Origin: Maribacter sp.
GTDB taxonomy: Bacteria > Bacteroidota > Bacteroidia > Flavobacteriales > Flavobacteriaceae
Assembly: GCA_003232155.1 (NCBI GenBank)
Contig: QILY01000084.1
Coordinates: 1 to 5,188 of the forward strand
Length of the DNA: 5,188 nt
Direction: 5' to 3'
Both the position numbers and the translations under genes were made by a program. Position 1 is the first letter of the stretch. Each line of letters starts with the position of its first letter. The notes under the pieces are model-generated. The model was not told the DNA's origin and made no database searches. It saw only the letters and a program-made list of their open reading frames with translations. Shown piece by piece: positions 1 to 5,188 of this stretch.

Positions 1-782
1 CGCTCTTGCCGATTACCTGAAAGATTTCGGTTTTCATCAACGGTAGGGTTGTAGCCAATATTCATCATTCCGTAGGCCAAAGTTCCATCAATATTACTTT
101 GTACCACATATACCCCTTTTTTAGGAATCAATTTATAGCTTTCGGAAATATGAAGATTGGCGGTCGGAAAATTAAGTTTTCTGCCCAGTTCCTTTCCTTT
201 TTCAATAGTTCCCGTTAACATATAACGATATCCTAAATAGTTGTTGGCTGTTTGTACATCGCCCTCTTCAAGAGCTTTTCGTATTTTGGTAGAACTAACG
301 GATACTTTATCAATTTCTTGAGCCGAAATTTCTTCAACATCAAAATCTAATGAGGTGCCATAGGCTATTAGATCTGTAATATTGGCATTCCTATTACGAC
401 CAAACCTATGATCATACCCGATAATAATTTTTTTTGCTTTAAGTTGGTTCACCAGTAAGTCTCGAACAAATTCTGTAGCCGATAGGCGAGAAAAATCTTT
501 GGTAAATGGATGTATGATAAGAAAGTCTAAGCCCAATTTTTTTAATATTTGGGTTTTTTCATCAAGGGTATTTAGCAATTTAATATCCACATCTTTTTGT
601 AAAACCATTCTAGGATGAGGAAAAAAAGTAAGAATCATTGATTTTAGTTCAGATTTGGCAGCATTTTTGATGAGTTTTTCTAGAATCTTTTGATGTCCAA
701 TATGAACACCATCAAAAGTGCCAATTGTAATGGCGGTAGAATGTTCTCTCTGGTATTCAGTAATACTTTGAATGGTTATCAC
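1..782 (-). CDS. ribF: Bifunctional riboflavin kinase / FAD synthetase, C-terminus cut by window edge
   Basis: The enzyme phosphorylates riboflavin to FMN and then adenylates FMN to FAD in the cytoplasm. About 260 codons are visible of a family that usually runs near 310. The N-terminal FMN adenylyltransferase domain shows TIGTFDGVHIGH (residues 19-30, the HxGH nucleotide-binding motif), TFFPHPRMVL, GYDHRFG (122-128) and SSTKIR (163-168). The C-terminal flavokinase domain begins with GKELGR and the PTAN motif (206-209, Mg-ATP and flavin binding) and reaches NIGYNPTV before the left edge; the catalytic Glu region is outside. The start is inferred as GTG at 782-780. The frame stays open upstream to a TAA at 842-840 but has no ATG, and the next in-frame ATG lies well past the HIGH motif, so GTG gives the normal family N-terminus. 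No Shine-Dalgarno sequence is seen. It is divergent from the metalloprotease gene with 53 bp between starts. Function is near certain; the exact start is less so. Confidence 0.95.
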   Translation of the reverse strand, partial: MITIQSITEYQREHSTAITIGTFDGVHIGHQKILEKLIKNAAKSELKSMILTFFPHPRMVLQKDVDIKLLNTLDEKTQILKKLGLDFLIIHPFTKDFSRLSATEFVRDLLVNQLKAKKIIIGYDHRFGRNRNANITDLIAYGTSLDFDVEEISAQEIDKVSVSSTKIRKALEEGDVQTANNYLGYRYMLTGTIEKGKELGRKLNFPTANLHISESYKLIPKKGVYVVQSNIDGTLAYGMMNIGYNPTVDENRNLSGNRQE

Positions 783-805
783 GTATGCCGAAAAATAAAA
801 AGGGT

Positions 806-813
806 TATATTTG
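806..813 (+). promoter_or_regulatory. Candidate -7 promoter element for the metalloprotease gene
   Basis: TATATTTG fits the Bacteroidetes -7 consensus TAnnTTTG recognised by the primary sigma factor. Transcription starting a few bases downstream would give a leader of roughly 15-20 nt before the ATG at 836. No matching TTG (-33) element is seen at the usual spacing; the nearest, TTTG at 767-770, is too far upstream. The motif is short and the region AT-rich, so this is a tentative call supported mainly by its location in the divergent gap. Confidence 0.4.
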
Positions 814-835
814 ACTCTATTGAAAAGTCTCTTGA

Positions 836-901
836 ATGGTTACAAAATTACGTCTTGTTTTTACAATTTCCATAGTATTTCTTTGCTTTTATGGGTCTGC
901 T
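836..901 (+). other. Sec signal peptide of the metalloprotease
   Basis: Residues 1-22 show a basic start (K4, R6), a hydrophobic core LVFTISIVFLCF, and a G-S-A cleavage site followed by Q23, the A-Q junction common in Bacteroidetes signal peptidase I substrates. Export through Sec is a prerequisite for T9SS passage across the outer membrane. The exact cleavage position is inferred. Confidence 0.85.
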
Positions 902-3900
902 CAAAGCACATATTGGCAACAAGAGACAATACAAAAAAACTCAGATCAGCGTGTATTAAACCGTTTTGATGTGAAAAAGGGGATGGTCTTTTCTTTAAAA
1001 ACCAGTTCATTTCAAAAGGAACTGAAGACATTGTCGACTTTAAAAAAGAATTCTAAAGTAGTTTATTTTCCTAATGAAATGGGTAAGCTAATACCTTTTC
1101 AAGTTTCAGAGTCTTCGGTTTTGGCTCCTGAGTTAGCGGCGAAATATCCTAATATAAAATCGTATAAAGGACATGCTTTGGGCGATTCAAAAGATAAAAT
1201 ACGTTTTAGTATTTCGCATAAAGGGTTTCAAGGTATGATAGTACATATAGATAATAAGGCCTCAACTTTTATACAAAAAACTAAAGGTGATAGGTATATG
1301 CTGTATAGTAGAGATACTAAAGATGTTTTAGAAGGTGATTTCACTTGTGCTACAAAATCAAATATTGCAGAACAAGCAAATACTACCCAGAAACTTATAG
1401 ATGGACAAGTACTCAGAAAATATAGATTAGCAGTTTCGGCTAGTGGCGAGTATACTATATTTCATGGCGGAACTGTTGCTGATGCCTTAGCGGCAATGAA
1501 TGCTACTATTACAAGGGTAAATGAAGTATTTGAGACTGATTTGGGTGTCACTCTAGAATTGGTTGCCAATAATGACCAAGTTATATTTACCGATGCCAGT
1601 ACAGATCCATATAATGGCAATCTAAATGTCCAGGTACAAAATACATTGACCAGTATAATTGGAGAGGCGAACTATGATGTGGGGCATCTTTTTCATGCTA
1701 ATAATGATAATGGTAATGCTGGCTTTATAGGAGCTGTATGTAGAGATGGGACTAAGGGCAGTGGCTTTACTTCTGCCACGACCCCTGAAGGTGATCGTTT
1801 CGATCTAGATTTTGTATCTCATGAATTTGGTCATCAGTTTGGTGCAAATCATACTTGGTCTTTTCAATCAGAAGGTACGGGTGTACAAGTAGAGCCTGGC
1901 AGTGGCACCACAATAATGGGGTATGCAGGTATTACTGGAATTAATAATGTTACCCTTGTTGGCGATGATTATTTTCATTACGTAAGTATTGTTCAGATGA
2001 TCAATTATATAGCAACTACCAGTTGTTCTGTAGAAACAATTTTAATAAATACGCCTCCTGTAATAGTGCCTACAGGTGATTTTGTCATCCCAAGGGGAAC
2101 CGCTTTTGTTTTGTCAGGTGAGGCAACTGATGTAGATGCTGCAGATGAATTGACCTACACATGGGAACAGGTAGATAACGGTATAGTCACACAAGCCAAG
2201 TTTGGGCCTACAAATCCGGTCGGTGCTAATTTTAGATCGCTGAAGCCATCGACGAGTCCCAAACGTTACTTCCCAAAATTGTCAAGGGTTATACAAGGAA
2301 ATCTTACGCAAACACTTCCTGATGTCAATACTGCATGGGAAACCGTGTCAAATGTGCAGCGTGAAATGAACTTTGCCCTTACAGTACGTGACAATGCCAT
2401 CGGTGGCGGCCAAGTAGTTTCAGATTTGGTAAATGTAGCTATTGTAAATACTGCTGGACCTTTTGTAGTTACCTCTCAAAATACAAATGTAACTATCAGC
2501 GCTGGTAGTGTAGAAACTATTGTATGGGATGTCGCCAATACAGATATAGCACCGGTAAACACCAAAAATGTAGCTATTTTTTTATCTATTGATGGCGGGG
2601 CGACCTTTCCTATCTCCTTAGCTGAGAACGTACCCAATGATGGTAATCATGATATTTTGATACCTCAAGAAGCGACTACTGAAGCTCGCATTATGGTAAA
2701 GGGCAATAACACTATTTTTTATGCGATCAATAGTACTGACTTTACCATTGAAGAATCACAAATTGTTCTCAACTTTGACACATTACAATATGAAGTATGC
2801 CAAGCTAATGACCTAATGGTAAATTTTATATATGAAACTGGTCTTGCTTTTAATGAAGAGGTTACTTTTAGTGTGGTTTCACCACCCGCTGGTCTCTCTG
2901 TTTTATTTTCTCCGGCAACTGCAATAGCTGATGGTACTCCCGTTGAAATCACTTTTTCGGATACTCAAAACCTAGCTGTGGGCACTTATCCGATTCAAGC
3001 ACTGGCTACTTCGGTAACTGCAACGAAAGAAATAGTTGTTGATTTGAATATTGTCAATGCTACTTTTAGTGATATAACACTCATATCGCCAGTTGATACG
3101 GCAACTGATATTTTAGCAGGAACACTTCTGGAATGGCAGACTAATATTAATGCAGCCTCTTACGATATTCAAATAGCTACCGATGTAGATTTTACTGCTA
3201 TTATTGATTCGAGCACTGCTTTTACCAATTCGTATTCTCCGTCCACCTTAGAGAATGACACCACGTATTTTTGGCGTGTAAGACCAAAAAATAGTTGTGG
3301 CGAAGGTACTTTCGGAGTGCCCTTTAGTTTTACGACCATTATTTATAGTTGTATAAATAGATTGGCAACAGATGTACCGCTCACCATATCTACTACAGGT
3401 GCACCTACAGTAGTTTCTAAAATAGCATTTTTTGAAGATGTGACAGTGGCAGATATTGATGTCACTTTGAATATTCAACATGTATTTCTTGATGACTTAG
3501 TGGTTAGTTTAACCTCTCCTGCAGGTACTACAGTAGTATTAATGTCAAATTCATGTGGCAATTTAGATGATGTTACCGCTACTTTTGATGATAGTGCCAA
3601 TAGTATTTTTGTTTGTGGCGGAAATCCTGCAATTAGCGGTCGGGTTAGGGGTCTAGGTGCACTTAATGTGTTCAATGGGGAATCATTATTGGGTGAATGG
3701 CTTTTGACGGTTAATGATACTGTTGTTTCTGATGGAGGTTCTTTTATATCATTTTCTATGGATGTGTGTACAGAAGGGGTATTTAGGCTCGATGCAGATA
3801 GTGATGGGGTGTTTGATGATGGTCCCGATTTATGTCTGGGCACACCTTTGGGAGTTGAGGTAGATGTTGATGGTTGCCCCATATTCAGATTCCCGGACGA

Positions 3901-4612
3901 TAATTTTTTATTTGCTTTACAAAGTGAATCTTGTAGTAGTAATAACGGCGAAATAAATATTGATGCTACTATACTCTTGGATTATAGTATTACTGTTGAC
4001 GGAAACGGCACGAATGTTACTGATACTTTTACCGATACTTATATGCTCGGCGGATTAATGGCCGGCACTTATACCGTATGTATTAATGGTACTGATAGTG
4101 CCAACGCTATAACTTATGAAGAACAATGTTTTGATATTGTAATTGCCCAATCTGATGCCTTGGGTGTAACTTCAGAAATAGCTCTCGGGGAAAAAACAGT
4201 AACCCTGCAATTGCAAGGGGCAAATTTGTATCATGTTGAACTGAACGGTATTGTTGTTCAAACTGAAGCCTCAGAGATTACACTTGATCTAAAAGAAGGT
4301 AGTAATACGCTTAAAGTGTTTACCAATTTTCTTTGTCAAGGAACGTATGAAAAACAAATTTTAATAATAGATAGGCCTATAGTTTATCCCAATCCGTTTA
4401 GTGATTTTGTGACAGTCTCTTTTGGTAAAAATGTAGAAGAAGAAGTTCTTATTGAGATATTTACAGCCAATGGCCAGTATGTCCAAGGTCGAAAATATCA
4501 AGTTAATGGTGTAGAAATTGATTTAGATTTAACGGCGTTGTCAACAGGACTTTATTTTATCAAGTTTGAAGGGGAGAATATCAAAGGAACATCTAAAGTG
4601 ATTAGGCTATGA
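836..4612 (+). CDS. Secreted reprolysin-like zinc metalloprotease with P-domain and T9SS sorting domain
   Basis: A 1258-residue exported endopeptidase, expected to be released outside the cell or held at the surface by the type IX system. Visible in order: signal peptide (1-22); propeptide (~23-190, with PNIKSYKGHALGD and IRFSIS typical of this flavobacterial family); metzincin catalytic domain (~194-398) with zinc ligands H329, H333, H339, catalytic E330 and Met-turn M361; a PKD/Ig-like module from ~407 to 540; a second beta-sandwich (~541-640, with SIDGGATFP and VPNDGNHD); a third Ig-like stretch (~641-745); an FN3-like module (~746-838); a P/Homo-B domain (~840-981); a TSP3-like calcium motif (984-1015); a cysteine-containing module (~1017-1180); and a C-terminal sorting domain (1184-1258). 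The start at 836 is chosen because it begins directly with the signal peptide; no Shine-Dalgarno sequence is visible. It is transcribed away from ribF and toward pth, so it is probably monocistronic. No frameshift is seen. The natural substrate cannot be told from sequence. Confidence 0.93.
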   Translation: MVTKLRLVFTISIVFLCFYGSAQSTYWQQETIQKNSDQRVLNRFDVKKGMVFSLKTSSFQKELKTLSTLKKNSKVVYFPNEMGKLIPFQVSESSVLAPELAAKYPNIKSYKGHALGDSKDKIRFSISHKGFQGMIVHIDNKASTFIQKTKGDRYMLYSRDTKDVLEGDFTCATKSNIAEQANTTQKLIDGQVLRKYRLAVSASGEYTIFHGGTVADALAAMNATITRVNEVFETDLGVTLELVANNDQVIFTDASTDPYNGNLNVQVQNTLTSIIGEANYDVGHLFHANNDNGNAGFIGAVCRDGTKGSGFTSATTPEGDRFDLDFVSHEFGHQFGANHTWSFQSEGTGVQVEPGSGTTIMGYAGITGINNVTLVGDDYFHYVSIVQMINYIATTSCSVETILINTPPVIVPTGDFVIPRGTAFVLSGEATDVDAADELTYTWEQVDNGIVTQAKFGPTNPVGANFRSLKPSTSPKRYFPKLSRVIQGNLTQTLPDVNTAWETVSNVQREMNFALTVRDNAIGGGQVVSDLVNVAIVNTAGPFVVTSQNTNVTISAGSVETIVWDVANTDIAPVNTKNVAIFLSIDGGATFPISLAENVPNDGNHDILIPQEATTEARIMVKGNNTIFYAINSTDFTIEESQIVLNFDTLQYEVCQANDLMVNFIYETGLAFNEEVTFSVVSPPAGLSVLFSPATAIADGTPVEITFSDTQNLAVGTYPIQALATSVTATKEIVVDLNIVNATFSDITLISPVDTATDILAGTLLEWQTNINAASYDIQIATDVDFTAIIDSSTAFTNSYSPSTLENDTTYFWRVRPKNSCGEGTFGVPFSFTTIIYSCINRLATDVPLTISTTGAPTVVSKIAFFEDVTVADIDVTLNIQHVFLDDLVVSLTSPAGTTVVLMSNSCGNLDDVTATFDDSANSIFVCGGNPAISGRVRGLGALNVFNGESLLGEWLLTVNDTVVSDGGSFISFSMDVCTEGVFRLDADSDGVFDDGPDLCLGTPLGVEVDVDGCPIFRFPDDNFLFALQSESCSSNNGEINIDATILLDYSITVDGNGTNVTDTFTDTYMLGGLMAGTYTVCINGTDSANAITYEEQCFDIVIAQSDALGVTSEIALGEKTVTLQLQGANLYHVELNGIVVQTEASEITLDLKEGSNTLKVFTNFLCQGTYEKQILIIDRPIVYPNPFSDFVTVSFGKNVEEEVLIEIFTANGQYVQGRKYQVNGVEIDLDLTALSTGLYFIKFEGENIKGTSKVIRL
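843..850 (-). promoter_or_regulatory. Candidate -7 promoter element for ribF
   Basis: Read on the minus strand this is TAATTTTG, a match to the Bacteroidetes TAnnTTTG element. It would place the ribF transcript start around 835-838, giving a leader of about 55 nt before the GTG at 782. A TTG on the same strand at 866-864 is only 13 bp away, shorter than the usual spacing for a -33 box. The element lies inside codons 3-5 of the divergent protease gene. A chance match in AT-rich DNA is quite possible. Confidence 0.3.
1415..2029 (+). other. Metzincin (reprolysin-like) catalytic domain
   Basis: Residues ~194-398. The domain opens with RKYRLAVSASGEYT, the first strand typical of flavobacterial reprolysin-like peptidases. 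HEFGHQFGANH at 329-339 is a complete HExxHxxGxxH zinc site, with E330 as general base. TTIMGYAG, with M361, is the Met-turn that defines metzincins. PGSG before the Met-turn and DDYFHYVS after it also fit the family. Two cysteines, C302 and C397, bracket the active site and could form a disulphide; that pairing is inferred. All catalytic residues are present, so an active enzyme is expected. Domain edges are approximate. Confidence 0.93.
3353..3778 (+). other. Proprotein-convertase P-domain (P/Homo B) in the metalloprotease
   Basis: Residues ~840-981 match the P-domain pattern: a conserved SKIAFFEDVTVADIDVTLNI strand, then HVFLDDLVVSLTSPAGTTV, TFDDSA, and G-ESLLGEWLLTVNDTV near the end with SFSMDVC closing it. 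In subtilisin-like convertases this jelly-roll domain stabilises the peptidase; in bacterial secreted enzymes it also occurs as an accessory module next to other protease types. Its role here is inferred to be stabilisation or target attachment. Confidence 0.88.
3785..3880 (+). other. Thrombospondin type-3-like calcium-binding motif
   Basis: Residues 984-1015 contain D986-x-D988-x-D990-G-V followed by DDGPDLCLGTPLG and VDVDGCP. This matches the TSP3 repeat form DxDxDGVxDxxDxCxxTPxG-VDxxGC, with C1000 and C1014 as the likely paired cysteines. Such repeats bind calcium and often act as stiff linkers in Bacteroidetes surface proteins. Only one copy is present. Confidence 0.75.
4385..4609 (+). 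other. T9SS type A C-terminal sorting domain
   Basis: Residues 1184-1258. It starts with YPNPFSDFVTVSF, contains the middle motif VLIEIFTANGQYVQ and ends with LDLTALSTGLYFIKFEG and the basic tail KVIRL. This is the standard type A (Por) sorting signal, about 75 residues long. It directs the folded protein through the outer-membrane translocon and is normally cut off on export. Confidence 0.95.
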
Positions 4613-4620
4613 GAATTTTT

Positions 4621-4692
4621 TAGTATTCTTAACGGGTATTTATGAGTTTAGGTGCCCTTAAGAACCATTGAATTGGTTCATAGTATTCTTAA
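4621..4692 (+). repeat. Pair of 12-bp direct repeats at the convergent gene ends
   Basis: TAGTATTCTTAA occurs exactly at 4621-4632, between the genes, and again at 4681-4692, inside the last pth codons; the starts are 60 bp apart. The TTCTTAA half of both copies is complementary to TTAAGAA at 4658-4664, which lies between them. The repeats may be chance in AT-rich DNA or a remnant of a small local duplication. Confidence 0.5.
4626..4664. terminator. Imperfect hairpin between the convergent protease and pth genes
   Basis: TTCTTAA (4626-4632) plus GGG (4634-4636) pairs with CCC (4655-4657) plus TTAAGAA (4658-4664): ten base pairs with C4633 bulged and an 18-nt loop. On the plus-strand transcript the stem can extend inward with G-U pairs. 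It starts 14 bp after the protease stop and its right arm covers the pth stop codon, the expected place for a shared bidirectional terminator. Neither strand has a U-run after the stem; the T-run on the plus strand precedes it. It is therefore not a canonical intrinsic terminator and termination is only inferred. Confidence 0.35.
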
Positions 4693-5188
4693 TGCCCGAT
4701 AAAACAAAAGACCTTACAAGTTCTGTAGCCTTTTGAAGGCGTTCAACTAATTGCTCCTTTTCTTCTGTACCCCATTCCCCAAGTACATAATCAACCTGCC
4801 TTCCTTTTCCGAAATCGGCACCTACACCAAAACGAAACCTATTGTAAACGTTACTTTGTAAGGTGTTCTGAATATCTTTTAAACCGTTATGACCGCCATC
4901 ACTTCCTTTAGTTTTTAGACGTATACTACCAAAGGACAAGTTAATGTCATCGGTGATTACTAAAACATTTTCTAATGGTATTTTTTCTTTATCCATCCAA
5001 TATTTTAGAGCCTTTCCGCTTAAGTTCATATAGGTTGAAGGTTTTAAGCAAAGCACGCTTCTGCCTTTTATTTTAAGCAAACCAACATCGCCCAGTTTTA
5101 CGGTTTCAAAAGCGAAGTTTTCAGATTTTGCCAAAGCATCCAATATTTTGAAACCAATATTATGGCGGGTCTCAGCATATTCGCTGCC
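4658..5188 (-). CDS. pth: Peptidyl-tRNA hydrolase, N-terminus cut by window edge
   Basis: The enzyme hydrolyses the ester bond of peptidyl-tRNAs released prematurely from ribosomes, recycling tRNA in the cytoplasm. The visible 176 residues begin at GSEYAETRHNIGF, so only about a dozen residues, including the GLGNP motif, are missing. The catalytic His is in TRHNIGF, the substrate-binding Asn in STYMNLSG, the Asp that tunes the His in VITDDINL, and GGHNGLK carries the second conserved His-Asn pair. The frame is open from 5188 and a TTG at 5143-5141 must not be taken as the start, because it lies downstream of the catalytic His. The stop TAA is at 4660-4658. The total length would be near 190, normal for bacterial Pth. 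It converges with the protease gene, with 45 bp between the stops. No missing key residue is seen in the part present. Confidence 0.96.
   Translation of the reverse strand, partial: GSEYAETRHNIGFKILDALAKSENFAFETVKLGDVGLLKIKGRSVLCLKPSTYMNLSGKALKYWMDKEKIPLENVLVITDDINLSFGSIRLKTKGSDGGHNGLKDIQNTLQSNVYNRFRFGVGADFGKGRQVDYVLGEWGTEEKEQLVERLQKATELVRSFVLSGIKNTMNQFNGS

Noticed and set aside
690..875. A 61-codon plus-strand frame covering the divergent gap
   Set aside because: It overlaps the conserved N-terminus of ribF on the other strand and the protease signal peptide, and its product resembles nothing known.
836..901. Possible lipoprotein signal because of C17 in the leader
   Set aside because: C17 follows V-F-L, which does not fit the lipobox, and an ordinary G-S-A cleavage site lies just after; T9SS cargo normally uses signal peptidase I.
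2719..2952. A 77-codon minus-strand frame inside the protease gene
   Set aside because: It is antisense to Ig-like module codons and has no family features; it is a shadow frame.
3248..3481. A 77-codon minus-strand frame with several cysteines
   Set aside because: It is antisense to the FN3 and P-domain codons; the Cys content comes from the complement of Thr/Ala codons and not from a metal-binding pattern.
3475..3882. A 135-codon open frame on the minus strand inside the protease gene
   Set aside because: Its product is Ser/Thr/Pro-rich low complexity with no recognisable domain, and it is antisense to the well-supported P-domain and TSP3 codons.
4613..4625. T-run after the protease stop as the tail of an intrinsic terminator
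   Set aside because: There is no convincing stem directly before it; the only nearby hairpin lies after the T-run.
5141..5143. TTG as the start codon of pth
   Set aside because: The upstream frame to the window edge encodes the conserved GSEYAETRHNIGF with the catalytic His, so the true start is outside the window.

Overview
The window looks like a chromosomal piece of a Flavobacteriia/Bacteroidetes genome, probably a marine flavobacterium. Reasons: AT-rich DNA, no Shine-Dalgarno sequences ahead of the genes, a TAnnTTTG-type promoter element, and a large secreted protein ending in a type IX secretion system (T9SS, Por) C-terminal sorting domain, a system confined to Bacteroidota. The genus cannot be fixed from the sequence alone.

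Layout. (1) Positions 1-782, minus strand: the first ~260 codons of ribF, the bifunctional riboflavin kinase/FAD synthetase, with its C-terminus beyond the left edge. It appears to start at GTG. (2) Positions 783-835: a 53-bp divergent gap holding a candidate promoter for the plus-strand gene; a candidate ribF promoter lies inside the neighbour's signal-peptide codons. (3) Positions 836-4612, plus strand: a 1258-residue secreted zinc metalloprotease of the reprolysin-like metzincin type. In order it has a signal peptide, propeptide, catalytic domain (HExxHxxGxxH plus Met-turn), several Ig/PKD/FN3-like beta-sandwich modules, a proprotein-convertase P-domain, one thrombospondin-type-3-like calcium motif, a cysteine-containing flavobacterial module and a T9SS sorting domain. 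(4) Positions 4613-4657: a 45-bp convergent gap forming part of an imperfect hairpin that reaches into the end of pth. (5) Positions 4658-5188, minus strand: pth (peptidyl-tRNA hydrolase), lacking only its extreme N-terminus, which lies beyond the right edge.

The two flanking genes are housekeeping (flavin cofactor synthesis; recycling of peptidyl-tRNA). The protease between them is transcribed in the opposite direction from both, so it is most likely a single-gene transcription unit unrelated to its neighbours in function. Its presumed job is extracellular or cell-surface proteolysis. I found no RNA gene, CRISPR array, insertion sequence or clear new system. The points most worth following up are the protease's architecture, a possible cysteine-switch residue in its propeptide, and the compact regulatory arrangements at both ends of the gene.
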